From Ovis canadensis (taxonomy: Eukaryota > Chordata > Mammalia > Artiodactyla > Bovidae), in the NCBI RefSeq assembly GCF_042477335.2, contig NC_091246.1, positions 20,829,001-20,893,000 of the forward strand: a stretch of DNA of 64,000 nucleotides, written 5' to 3'. A model generated the notes under the pieces. It saw only the letters and a list, made by a program, of their open reading frames with translations. It was not told the DNA's origin and did no database searches. Positions 22,226 to 34,015 of the stretch are shown piece by piece. Each line of letters starts with the position of its first letter. The stretch's first letter is position 1. The position numbers and the translations under genes are program-made.

Positions 22226-23892
22226 ACTTTTTGATAGCAGCCATTCCAACCAGCGTTAGATGGTATCTCATTGTGTTTTTTATTTTCATTTCTCTACTAA
22301 TGAGTGATGTTGAGCATCTTTCCATGTGTTTGTTAATCACCTGTATGTCTTCTTTGGAGAAATGTCTGTTCAGTTCTTTGGCACATTTTTTTGAATTGGG
22401 TTGCTTATTTTTCTGGAATTGAGCTGCAGGAGCTGCTTATATATTTTTGAGATTAATTCTTTGTCAGTTGCTTCATTTGCTGTTATTTCCTCCCATTCTG
22501 AAGACTATCTTTTCACCTTGCCTATAGTTTCCTTCATTGTGCAAAAGCTTTTAAGTTTAATTAGGTCCCATTTGTTTATTTTTGCTTTTATTTCCAGCAT
22601 TCTGGGAGGTGGGTCATAGAGGATCCTGCTATGATTTACATCAGAGAGTGTTTTCACTATGTTTTCCTCTAGGAGTTTTATAGTTTCTGGTCTTACATTT
22701 AGATCTTTAATCCATTTTGAATTTATTTTTGTGTATGGTGTTAGAAAGTGTTCTAGTTTCATTCTTTTACAAGTGGTTGACCAGTTTTCGCAGCACCAGT
22801 TGTTAAAAAGCTCATCTTTCTCCACTGTATATTCTTGCCTCCTTTATCAAAGATAAGGTGTCCATAGGTGTGTGGATTTATCTCTGGGCTTTCTATTTTG
22901 TTCCATTGATCTATGTTTCTGTCTTTGTGCCAGTACCATACTGTTTTGATAACTGTTGCTTTGTAGTATAGCCTGAAGTCAAGCAGGTTGATTCTTTCAG
23001 TTCCATTCTTCTTCTCAAGATTGCTTTGGCTATTTGAAGTTTTTTGTATTTCTATACAAATTGTGAAATTATTTGCTCTGATTCTCTGAAAAATACCGTT
23101 GGTAGCTTGCTAGGGATTGCATTGAATCTATAGATTGCTTTGGGTAGTATACCTATTTTCACTATATTAATTCTTCTGATTCATGAACATGGTATATTTC
23201 TCCAACTATTAGTGTGATCTTTGATTTCTTCCATTGGTATTTTATAGTTTTCTATATATAGGTCTTTTTTTCCTTTAGGTAGATTTATTCCCAAGTATTT
23301 TATTCTTTTCGTTGAAATAGTGAATGGAATTGTTTCCTTAATTTCTAGTTCTGTTTTCTCATTGTTAGTGTAAAGGAATGCAAGGGACTTCTGCATGTTA
23401 ATTTTAATATCCTGCACCTTTACTATATTCATTGATTAGTTCTAGTAATTTTCTGGTGGAGTCTTTAGGGTTTTCTATGTAGAGGATCATGTCATCTGCA
23501 AACAGTGACAGTTAAACTTCTTCTTTTCCAATCTGGATTCCTTTTATTTATTTTCTGCTCTGATTGCTGTGTCTAAAACTTCCAAAACTATGTTGAATAG
23601 TAGTGGTGAGAGTGAGTATCCTTGTCTTGTTCCTGACTTTAGGGAAAATGCTTTCAATTCTTCACAATTGAGAATGTTTGCTGTGGGTTTATTAAATATG
23701 GCTTTTATTATGTTGAGGTATGTTGCTTCTGTGCCCGCTTTCTGGAGGTTTTTTTTTTTTTAATCATAAATCGGTGTTGAATTTTGTCAAAGACTTTTTC
23801 TGCATCTATTGAGATAATCTTATGTTTTTTATCTTTCAATATGTTAATGTGGTGTGTTGCATAAATTGATTAGCAAATACTGAAGAATCCTT

Positions 23893-25037
23893 TTCATACT
23901 GTTCATGGGGTTCTCAAGGCAAAAGCACTGAAGTGGTTTACCATTCCCTTATTCAATGGACCACATTCGATCAGACCTCTCCATCATGACCAAAGCCTTT
24001 GACGATGTGGATCACAATCAACTGGAAAATTCTGAAAGAGATGGGCATACCAGACCACCTGATCTGTCTCTTTGGAAATCTGTATGCAGGTCAAGAAGCA
24101 ACAGTTAGAACTGGACATGGAACAATAGACTGATTCCAAATAGGAAAAGGAGTACATCAAGGCTGTATATTGTCACCCTGCTTATTTAACTTATATGCAG
24201 ACTACATAATGAGACATGCTGGGCTGGAGGAAGCACAAGCTGGAATCAAGATTGCTGGGAGAAATATCAATAATCTCAGATATTCAGATGACACCACCCT
24301 TATGGTAGAAAGTGAGGAAGAACTAAAGAGCCTCGTGATGAAAGTGAAAGAGGTGAATGAAAAAGTTGGCTTAAAGCTCAACATTCAGAAAACTAAGATC
24401 AAGGTATCTGGTCCCATCACTTCTTGACAGATAGGTGGGGAAACCGTGGCTGACTTTATTTTTCTGGGCTTCAAAATCACTTCAGATGGTGATTGCAGCC
24501 ATGAAATTAAAAGACACTTACTCCTTGGAAGGAAAGTTATGACCAACCTAAATAGCATATTAACAATCAGAGACATTACTTTGCCAACAAAGGTCCGTCT
24601 AGTCAAGGCTTTGGTTTTTCCAGTGGTCATGTATGAAAGTGAGAGTTGGACTATAAAGACAGCTGAGCACCGGTGTTGGAGAAGAATCTTGAGAGTCCCT
24701 TTGACTGCAAGGAGATCCAACCAGTCCATCCTAAAGGAGATCAGACCTGGATGTTCATTGGAAAGACTGATGTTGAAGCTGAAACTCCAATACTTTGGCC
24801 ACCTAATGTGAAGGGTTGACTCATTGGAAAAGACCCTGTTGCTGGGAAAGATTGAGGGCAGGAGGAGAAGGGGACAACAGAGGATCCGGTGGTTGGAGGG
24901 CATCATCGACTCAATGGACATGGGTTTGAGTGGGCTCCAGGAGTTGGTGATGGATAGGGAGGCCTAGCGTGCTATGGTTCATGGAGTCGCAAACAGTTGG
25001 ACAAGACTGAGTGACTGAGCTGAACTGAATGGAACAA
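23893..25037 (+). mobile_element. BovB with inverted 5' segment (twin priming)
   Basis: The segment 23893-23990 is BovB 5'UTR in reverse orientation. It joins at 23990/23991 to plus-strand RT sequence (AKAFDDVDH-like box) that runs to the 3' tail. The whole unit is bounded by an exact 10-bp TSD, AAGAATCCTT (23883-23892 and 25038-25047), so both pieces arrived in one event. Motif C is YSDD (24281-24292). Frames at 24170-24427 and 24446-24811 retain RT and C-terminal blocks. The EN domain and RT N-terminus are absent. Confidence 0.92.
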
Positions 25038-26828
25038 AAGAATCCTTGCATCCCTGGGATAAAGCCCACTTGGTCATGATGTATGATCTTTTTAATACGT
25101 TGCTGGATTCTGTTTGCTAGAATCTTATTAAAGATTTCTGCATTGGTGCTCACCAATGGTATTGGACTGTAGTTTTCTTTTTTTGTGGCATCTTTGTCTG
25201 GCTTTGGTATTAGGGTAAATGGTGGCCTAATAGATGAGTTTGGAAGTTTACCTTCATCTTCAATTTTCTGGAAGAGCTTGAGTAGGATAGGTGTTAGCTC
25301 TTCTCTAAATTTTTGGTAAAATTCAGCTGTGAAACCATCTGGTCCTGGGCTTTTGTTTGTTGGAAGATTTCTAATTACAGTTTCAGTTTCTGTGCTTGTG
25401 ATGGGTCTGTTAAGATTGTCTATTTCTTCCTGGTTCAGTTTTGGAAAGTTATACTTTTCTACGAATTTGTCCATTTATTCCAAGTTTTCCATTTTATTGG
25501 CATATTTTTGCTGATAGTAGTCTCTTGTATTCCTTTGTATTTCTGTGTTGTTTGTTGTGATTTCTACATTTTCATTTCAATTTTGTTGATTGAATTATTC
25601 TCCCTTTTTTTCTTGATGATTCTGGCTAATGGTTTGTCTATTTTATTTATTTTCTCAAAGAACCAGGTTTTAGCTTTGTTGATTTTGGTTATGATCACCT
25701 TTGTTTCTTTTGCATTTATTTCTGCCCTAATTTTTATTATTTCTTTCCTTCTACTAACCCTAGGGTGCTTCATTTCTTCTTTTTCTAGTTGCTTCAGGTG
25801 TAGAGTTAGGTTATTTATTTGATTTCTCTCCTGTTTCTTGACGTGGGCTTGTATTGCTATCAACCTTCCCCTTAGCACTGCTTTTATTGAATCCCAGAGG
25901 TTTTGGCTTGTTATGATTTCATTTTAATTCGTTTCTATGCATATTTTGATTTCCTTTTTTATTTCTTCTGTGATTTATTGGTTTTTCAGAACTGTGTTGT
26001 TTAGGCTCCATATGTTTGTATTTTTAATAGTTTTCTTTTTTTTCCTGTAGTTTACATCTAACCTTAAAACATTGTGATCAGAAAAAATGCTTGAGATTAT
26101 TTCTTTCTTTTTTTTTTTTTTTAATTTACCAAGGCTAGATTTATGGCCCAGGATGTGATCTGTCATGGATAAGGTTCCATGTGCGCTTGAGAAGAAGGTG
26201 AAATTCATTGCTTTAGGGTGAAATGCCCTATAGATATCTATTAGGTCTAACTGGTCCATTGTATCATTTAAAGTTTGTGTTTCCTTACTAATTTTCTATT
26301 TGGTTGATCTATCCATAGGTGTGAGTGGGATATTAAAGTCTCCCATTATTATTGTGTTACTGTTAATTTCCCCTTTCATACTTGTTAGCATTTGCCTTGC
26401 ATATTGCAGTCCTCCTATGTTGGGTTCATACATATTTATAACTTTTAAATCTTCATCTTGGACTGATCCATTAATCTTTATGTAGTGTCCGTCTTTGTCT
26501 GTTTCCACAGCCTTTATTTCAAAGTCTATAATATCTGATATGAGTATTTCTACTCCTGCTTTCTTTTGGTCTCCATTTTTGTGAAATATCTTTTTTCAGA
26601 CCTTTACTTTCAGTCTGTATTTGTCTCTAGGTTTGAAGTGGGTCTCTTGTAGACAGTGTATATGGGGGTCTTGTTTTTGTATCCATTCAGTTAGTCCTTG
26701 TCTTTTGGTTAGAACATTCAACCCATTTACAGTTAAACTGATTATTGATAAGTATGAACCCATTGCCATTTACTTTGTTGTTTTGCATTTGAGTTTATAA
26801 ACCTTTTCTTTTTGTGTTTCCTGTCAAG

Positions 26829-27740
26829 ATAAGATCCTTTAGCATTTGTTGAAGAGCTGTTTTGGTGGTGCTGAATCCTCTGAGCTTTTGCTTGTCTGTA
26901 AAGCTTTTGATTTATCCTTCATATTTGAGTGAGATCCTTGCTGGGTACAGTAATCTGTAGGTTTTTCTCTTTCATCACTTTAAGTATGTCCTACCATTCC
27001 CTTCTGGCTTGAGAGTTTCTATTGAAAGATCAGCTGTTATCCTTATGGGGATCCTCTTGTGAGTTATTTGTTGTTTTTCCCTTGCTGCTTTTAATGTTTT
27101 TTCTTTGTGTTTGATCTTTGTTAATTTGAATAATATGTGTCTTAGGGTGTTTCACCTTAGGTTTATCCTGTTTGGGACTCTCTGGGTTTCTTGGACTTGG
27201 ATAGTTATTTCCTTCCCCATTTTAGGGAAGTTTTCAACTATTTTCAAGTATTTTCTCATGCCCTTTCTTTTTGTCTTCTTCTTCTGGGACTCCTATAATT
27301 TGAATATTGGTGCATTTAACATTGTCCCAGTGGTCTCTGAGGTTGTCCTCACTTCTTTTAATTCTTTTTTTTTCTTTTTTCCTCTCTGCTTCATTTATTC
27401 CCACCATTGTATCTTCCACCTCACTTATCCTATCTTCTGCCCCAGTTTTTCTACTCCTGGTTCCCTCCAGAGTGCTTTTGATATCAGTTATTGCATTATT
27501 CATTATTGACTGATGTTTTTATTTCTTCTAGGTCCTTTTAAACATTTCATGCATCTTCTCAATCCTTGTCTCTAGACTACTTATCTATAACTCCATTTTG
27601 TTTTCAAGATTTTAGATCATTTTTACTATCACTGTTCTGAATTAGTTTTCAGGTAGACTCCCTATGTCCTCCTCTTTTGTTTGTTTTGGTGGGGTTTTAT
27701 CATGTTCCATTACCTGCTGAATATTTCTCTGCCTTTTCAT
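26829..27740 (-). pseudogene. L1 ORF1, broken
   Basis: The start ATG is at 27740 (MKRQRN-like context). The frame at 27234-27503 covers the end of the coiled coil and the start of the RRM-like domain (IQIIGVPEEEDKKK). A plus frame shadows it at 27105-27509. Frameshifts on either side, and loss of the usual TAG near 26830 (now TTG), show decay beyond that of the ORF1 at 14914. Confidence 0.85.
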
Positions 27741-28216
27741 CTTATTTAGGTTGCAGTGTTTGGGGTGGCCTTTCTGTATGCTGGAAGTTTGTGGCTCCTG
27801 TTTATTGTGGTTCCTCCCTGTGGATGCAATTGAATGAGTGATTTTTCAAGGTTTCCTGGTTTAGCTAAGCTTGCTTCATTGTTCTGCTGGGTGGAGCTGG
27901 ATCTCTTCTCTCCTAAGCAATGCAGCCCGTGCCTCCTTGTTCATCCCCACTTGCTGGTGGTGGACGTGAGCATATGGGCTACTTCTCCACTGGGAGTTGC
28001 AGTTAAGTGCGTAATCTGTGGGTTTTATTTATTTATTTTTTCCTCCTGGCTATGTTGCCCTCTGAGATTCCAAAACTCCCACACACCCACTGGTGAGAGG
28101 GTTTCCTGGTGTATGGAAACTTCTCTTCTTTTACAACTCCCTCTTTGGGATGGGTCTTCATCCCTAACTCTTTTGGCTATCTCTTTATCTTTTATATTTT
28201 GTCCTAACTCTTTTCA

Positions 28217-28895
28217 TTCAGAAAATGAAGATCATGGCATCTGGTCCCATCGCTTCATGGCAAATAGATGGGGAAACAGTGGAAACAGTGTCGGACTTTA
28301 TTTTTGGGGGCTTCAAAATCACTGCAGATGGTGACTGTAGCCATGAAATTAAAAGACACTTACTCCTTGGAAGGAAAGTTGTGACCAACCTAGATAGCAT
28401 ATTCAAAAGCAGAGACATTACTTTGCCAACAAAGGTCCGTCTAGTCAAGGCTATGGTTTTTCCAGTGGTCATGGATGGATGTGAAAGTTGGACTGTGAAG
28501 AAAGCTGAGCACCGAAGAATTGATGCTTTTGAACTGTGATGTTGGAGAAGACTCTTGAGAGTCCCTTGGACTGCATGAAGATCCAACCAATCCATTCTGA
28601 AGGAGATCAGTCCTGGGTGTTCACTGGAGGGACTGATGCTGAAGCTGAACCTCCAGTACTTTGGCCACCTCATGCGAACAGTTGACTCATTGGAAAAGAC
28701 TCTGATGCTGGGAGGGATTGGGGGCAGGAGGAGAAGGGGACAACCGAGGATGAGATGGCTGGATGGCATCACTGACTCGATGGACGTGAGTTTGAGTGAA
28801 CTTCAGGTGTTGGTGATGGACAGGGAGGCCTGGCATGCTGCTATTCATGGGGTCGCAAAGAGTCGTATACGACTGAGCGACTGAACTGAACTGAC
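28217..28895 (+). mobile_element. BovB 3' fragment in L1 5'UTR
   Basis: This 5'-truncated BovB runs from just after the RT catalytic box (ATTCAGAAAATGAAGATCATGG) to an ACTGAACTGA tail. It is bounded by a 9-bp TSD, CTCTTTTCA (28208-28216 and 28896-28904). The frame at 28225-28539 carries VMDGCESWTVKKAEHRRIDAF, and the frame at 28636-28884 carries the terminal block. It is relatively undiverged, with many CpGs kept. Confidence 0.94.
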
Positions 28896-29074
28896 CTCTT
28901 TTCAAAGACAATGGGCTGCCTTTCTTGGTGCCTGGGGTCCTCTGCCAGTGTCCAGAAGTTGTTTTGTAGTATTTGCTCAGCATTCAAGGGATCTTTCGAT
29001 GAATTTGTGGGGAAGAAAGTGGTCTCCCCATCCTATTCCTCTGCCATTTTAGGACCACCCCCCTAATTTCAATT

Positions 29075-29353
29075 ATGTAAAGCCAAGGATTTTTTTTTTA
29101 ATTTAATGTGTCCTGCCTAGAATTTGTTTCTTATTTTTATAAAATCTACTCCTGATACACCTTCTGATATATTATGTCTCATTTTTCTATATAAACTCAC
29201 TAATTTTTTCAGGTGAAACACTTACTGATGACATATATTTGGATTTTGTGGTTTAGTCTAATCTGATAACCTGTATCTTTTAATAGGTGAATGTAACCCA
29301 ACTCAATTTATTCAAAATATATATATATTTATTATATATATATACATATATAC

Positions 29354-29388
<35 letters not shown>

Positions 29389-31944
29389 CACACACACTTA
29401 TTTCTATCCCCAAAAGGCAGTGGCAGATCTAGTTCTATTTTCATAAGAGCATCTGCCCTTATTACTTCAATATATCATGATTTTTAGTGTTTGGTCCCAA
29501 ATATTTACACCATAAACTTTCTTTTCTGTGAGTTTGATATTTCCATTCCTGTTATTAATATGTATCATTAATTATTTTTACTTTGTGTTTTCATTTACTG
29601 TCATATATCATAAGCATTTATGTTTGGTATAAAGTGTGTCATGTGTACAGTTTTTCCTCAAAATACTGCCAATAGGGCTTCATGGTCTTTCTGAGTTTGC
29701 TATTGCAGAGAAAACTCTGAAATTATCACAACTTTGTTTCTTGGTTAAAAAACAGCTTTATTAAATTTATTTGTTTTTCTACTTAAAGTTTGGGGGAATT
29801 TTTTTTTTTTTTTCAGTTTTTGAAATAGAGAAAACAAAGCTAGGGTATATTTAGTCACAATCTATTTAGTCTTTTTACAAAAGTCATGATCTTTCTCTTC
29901 TTCTCCAGTACAGATAATTGTTCTATTTAGATTTATATTTTCATTTTAACTGTATTTTTCTGATAATGCTTATAAGATCCCATATTAAATTTCTATTTTC
30001 TATTATTCCTTCTTTAGACTAACAGTTTTGTGTTTCATATTTTTATTCTGCATTTTAGCAGTGCTGGTTTGTCACCACTTTTGCTCTAAAAAGGTTTAAT
30101 ACATTTGCATATTGCACTTGATTACTTATAAAGTTGATTTTAATTATGCTATTTTGCTTTTGGGGGCTTCTGACTCCAACTTATCAATTCCTGTTTTGAT
30201 TAAATATACTATAGTAGTTTAATTTCCTATGTTCATGTATTATGAATCTTCTGTCCAAAAATAGTTTGTCTTTGCAGGATAATGAAAATTCCAAGCAATG
30301 TAACTTTCTGTAGAAATATCCCATTCAAGAGTATGGGATTTCTTTGATCCAGCTGCTTGTCCTTCACATACCCCATGTTGTTGTGTTGTTTCATATATCC
30401 TTGAGTGGAGCAAAGTCTATATGAAATTGCTCTCTTCTGTAAAATGTCTGTGTTTTCCGAGGGCCTAATCTCTTTGTTCTGAAAAATTACACAATTCTGT
30501 TATAATATACAGAGATTTAGGGTAGGTTGAGATGCTTGTTTGAATAGTCCTGTTCCAAATTTCTAACAGACACTTCTAAACTGTGATTATTCATTCTCCT
30601 TTCTATTTTTAACATGTCCTGAGAAGAGTCCTTTAAAAACTACTTTTCCTGTTTGAATTCTTAGCTGATTCCTTGTTTTATTTTTATCCCTGCATATAGT
30701 AAATTATTCAGATTATGCCTTTCAAAACACACAAAAATGCTGATAGCCCATGCTCTTCATTTTATGTCCTTCGGTCATTAAAGTTATTGCAAGGTGTTAA
30801 CATTTAAATTATTGTAAGATGTTAGAATTTAATCTTTTAGTGATTTGCAGACAATGGTGGATTTTTCTTTCTTGGTTCATGTTTTCCAATGTCTTAAAAA
30901 AAACAATTTAGCTGTTAATTGGGAAAGACTTCTTTGAAATTGGCTATACAGTTCCATTTCCATTCAGGAGTACAGAGATCCATTTTAAGTTTGCCTTTGA
31001 AATATGGCACTAAAGACTTGTGTGCCAAGTCACAGAGTTAAGTGTCCATGGAAAGGTCAGCTCAGTCATCCCTCAGCCTGAGCTATTCCAAGTGCCATTA
31101 AAATAGATTTTTCTCATTCAGGGCATCAGATTCTGTTCTTACCCTTAAAAATAATTATTTCCAAGATCTTATAACTGTTATAGGAGAGACTGTCTCTCTG
31201 ATTTATAATCTAATTAGAGCCCTTTTACTCTTGTCTCTAGGAAGAAGAAATCTTCTCCTCATCTATTTTTAAGGACCATTTCGTATACTGAAGCCTCTTA
31301 GTAAACCCAAAAATCATCTGTTCTACCTCTAGGTTGAAGGAGCACAGTTGCATTTGCTTTATCTCATAGGGGCCATTGCCCAAACTTTTCATCAAATCTG
31401 ATGGTTTTCATCTGAAATAACTCTATTTCATACTTCACCGCAATGACCCAAATGACGTCCAGAATGTTTTTAATACAGTTAGAACTCTATGTGTATTCCT
31501 AACAGAAGTCCCTCTAGTCTCTTCTTATCGCTACTGTTTCTTGCACAAGGGATGAATTAAATAGCTAGGATGATTCCACTTTCTCAAAAACAGATAGCGG
31601 CATATTGTTGTTGGCTGAATATGTTGTGTTTTCGTTTCTTGAATATAAATTTAAGATTGCTAACTTGTTCTCAACAACACTTATTTAAAATTAACAAGGG
31701 AATGATATTTGAATTTCTCAGTTTGCATCACTCACACCAATTAAAATATATTAAACATCAAATTGCTTGGTATATTTTAAATCCAAAGCAAATAATAGTT
31801 TTGCAAAAAATGTTTTATATTGTGACATACTAGGGAGATCAATGTAATTATAAGCCATTAGAATCAGAAGCATTTAGATTATTTCGATTCCATGTTTTAA
31901 CTTTTTCTTTTGAACCATTTTGATATTTTGTTCAGCTCTATAAT
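29075..31944. other. AT-rich sequence, nothing recognised
   Basis: I recognise no gene or named repeat across this 2.9 kb apart from a TA microsatellite (29320-29398). An open frame of 87 codons at 31570-31833 has no domain, signal peptide or conserved motif that I can see. Distant L1M or L2 remnants may be present but cannot be supported by eye. Confidence 0.4.
29320..29398. repeat. TA/CATATA microsatellite ending in CA
   Basis: A long TA-alternating run with interspersed C and G ends in ACACACACAC. It is a probable length-variable locus. The frame translated across it is artefactual. Confidence 0.92.
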
Positions 31945-32593
31945 TGACATATAAAATTGTAAAGTATTTAAAGTGTACATTGTGATGATTTGATATACAT
32001 GGCAACAAGATTCTTCCCATCTAGTTAGTTAACAAATCTATCACTCCATATATTTATTTTTATGTATGTATGAGAACAGTTATTTTCTACCCTCTTAGCA
32101 AACTTCAATTATATAATAGTGTTATCAGTTATAGTCACTGTCTATAGAGTATATTTCCAAACTTTATTCATTATATAACTGAAAAATTATACCTTTGTAG
32201 CAATCTCTTCCTAATTTGTCCACCCCACTCAAATTACTGGCAACAAATTTTCTACTCTCTATGAGTTTGACGTTTTAGATTCCACATATAAGTGATACCA
32301 TGCAGTGCTAGCCTTTGCCTGACTTATTTCACTTAGCATAATGCCCTCAAGGCTCATTCATATTGTCACAAATGGCAGGATTTCCTTTTTTCTGTTGTCT
32401 GAAAAATATTCCGTTTTATGTATATACCATGTTTTCTTTATTAATTGGTGTGTGGATGGACATTTGCGCTTTGTTTGTTTGTTTTGTTTTTTAACATTTC
32501 ACTATTGTGAATATTGCTGCAATGAGCAAATATTGGTTTATATTCTTTTATTCTCTTTGGATATATACCCAGAAGGGAAATTGCTAGATGGTA

Positions 32594-33484
32594 TGTCACC
32601 CTGCTTATTTAACTTATATGCAGAGTACATCATGAGAAATGCTGGACTGGAAGAAGCACAAGCTGGAACCAAGATTGCCAGGAGAAATATCAATAACCTC
32701 AGATATGCAGATGACACCACCCTTATGGCAGAAAGTGAAGAGGAACTAAAAAGCCTCTTGATGACAGTGGAAGAGGAGAGTTAAAAAGTTGGCTTAAAGC
32801 TCAACATTCAGGAAACTAAGATCATGGCATCTGGTCCCATCACTTCATGGGAAATAGATGGGGAAACAGTGGAAACAGTGTCAGACTTTATTTTTCAGGG
32901 CTCGAAAATCACGGCAGATGGTGACTGCAGCCATGAAATTAAAAGACGCTTACTCTTTGGAAGAAAAGTTATGACCAACCTAGATAGCATATTCAAAAGC
33001 AGAGACATTACTTTGCCAACTAAGGTCCGTCTAGTCAAGGCTATGATTTTTCCTGTGGTCATGTATGGATGTGAGAGTTGGACTGTGAAGAAGGCTGAGT
33101 GCCGAAGAATTGATGCTTTTGAACTGTAGTGTTGGAGAAGACTCTTGAGAGTCCCTCAGACTGCAAGGAGATCCAACCAGTCCATTCTGAAGGAGATCAG
33201 CCCTGGGATTTCTTTGGAAGGAATGATGCTAAAGCTGAAACTCCAGTACTTTGGCCACCTCATGTGAAGAGTTGACTCATTGGAAAAGACTCTGATGCTG
33301 GGAGGGATTGGGGGCAGGAGGAGAAGGGGACGACCCAGGATGAGATGGCTGGATGGCATCACCCACTCAATGGACGTGAGTCTGTGTGAACTCCTGAAGA
33401 TGGTGATGGACAGGGAGGCCTGGCGTGCTGCAATTCATGGGGTCACAAAGAGTCGAACATGTCTGAGTGACTGAACTGAACTGA
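32594..33484 (+). mobile_element. BovB fragment with intact YADD box
   Basis: It begins at the SPCLFN block and keeps YADD (32704-32715). A stop follows at 32782. The frame at 32824-33129 holds the VMYGCESWTVKKAECRRIDAF block, and 33280-33474 holds the C-terminal block ending TKSRTCLSD. It is one of the less diverged BovBs here, but it lacks the EN domain and most of the RT domain. Confidence 0.94.
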
Positions 33485-33521
33485 TAGCAGTTCTATTTTA
33501 AATTTTCTGAGGAAGCTCCTT

Positions 33522-33684
33522 ACTCCCTGGAGGCTCGGATGGTAAAGAATCTGCCTGCAATGCAGGAGACCTGTGTTTGATTCCTGGGTTGGGAAGATCC
33601 CCTGGAGAAGGGAATGGCAACCCATCCAGTATTCTTGCCTAGAGAATCCCATGGACAGAGGAGCCTGGCAAGCTAAAGTCCATA
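33522..33684 (+). mobile_element. Bov-tA SINE, 3'-truncated
   Basis: It carries the CTCCCTGGAGGCTCGGATGG head, AATGCAGGAGACC, a diverged B-box (TTTGATTCCTGG) and AGTATTCTTGCCTAGAG. It stops at GGCAAGCTAAAGTCCAT, so the usual 3' tail is missing. Confidence 0.88.
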
Positions 33685-33860
33685 TTGGGCTGCACCAAGT
33701 TACATTTCCACCAGCTTTTCACAATGATTTCCTTTTGTCCACATCTTTTCTGTTATTATTTGGTTACAGTCACTCTAACAGGTATGAGGTGATATCTCAT
33801 TGTGGTTTTGATTTGAATTTCCCTGGTGAATAGTGATTTTATATACCTTTTATTATACCC

Positions 33861-34015
33861 TCTCTACTAAATGCTTTGTATAATTTAATAGGTTTCACTT
33901 ATCCCCATTTACAGGTGAAAATTCTGAGGCCTTCAGAAGGTGAAATAACTTACTGCAGGTCACAGACTTAATATAAATCAGCTAACATTTGAACTAACTA
34001 ACCTCAATTTGGCCT
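33861..34015 (-). mobile_element. MIR SINE, antisense
   Basis: The order TCACTTATCCCCATTTACAG, AATTCTGAGGCCTTCAGAAGG, AATAACTTACTGCAGGTCACA and AACATTTGAACTAA is the reverse complement of the MIR consensus. This is the best-preserved MIR in the window. Confidence 0.78.

Larger units (their letters stand above)
21584..26763 (-). pseudogene. L1 ORF2, broken and interrupted
   Basis: The ATG at 26763 opens an ORF2 whose first codons read MGSYLSII, as expected. Endonuclease pieces include MGDFNIPLTPMD (26296-26508) and SDHNVLRLD (25975-26259). RT pieces include SPGPDGF and [16 protein letters not shown] (24911-25474) and an FADD box near 23490. The C-terminal [14 protein letters not shown] region lies at 22505-22825, and the last codons end at 21584. 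Many frameshifts, a plus-strand BovB (23893-25037) and a SINE (22036-22223) split it. No product is possible. Confidence 0.9.
21224..29063 (-). mobile_element. Second near full-length L1 with nested insertions
   Basis: A minus-strand L1 runs from its 3' end at 21224 to a 5' end of the ATTTTAGGACCACCCCCC type at 29045-29063. It is bounded by an exact 11-bp TSD, TAATTTCAATT (21213-21223 and 29064-29074). Three later insertions lie inside it: a Bov-A SINE (22036-22223) and two BovBs (23893-25037 and 28217-28895), all plus-strand and each with its own TSD. Subtracting them leaves about 5.8 kb of L1. Stops, frameshifts and a degenerate A-tail show it is older than the L1 at 10722. Confidence 0.94.
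31945..33860 (-). mobile_element. Old L1M, antisense, twice interrupted
   Basis: Blocks follow L1M 3'-to-5' order: TAATTGACATATAAAATTG, CTTATTTCACTTAGCATAATG, GGATATATACCCAGAAGG, (BovB 32594-33484), GCAGTTCTATTTTAAATTT, (Bov-tA 33522-33684), GGGCTGCACCAAGTTACATTTCC and ATCTCATTGTGGTTTTGAT. It is the 3'UTR and ORF2 C-terminal region. The TSD around the BovB is uncertain (GATGGTA / GATAGCA). Confidence 0.82.

Noticed and set aside
31570..31833. 87-codon plus-strand frame
   Set aside because: No domain or repeat seen. Length is within chance for a 64-kb window read in six frames.
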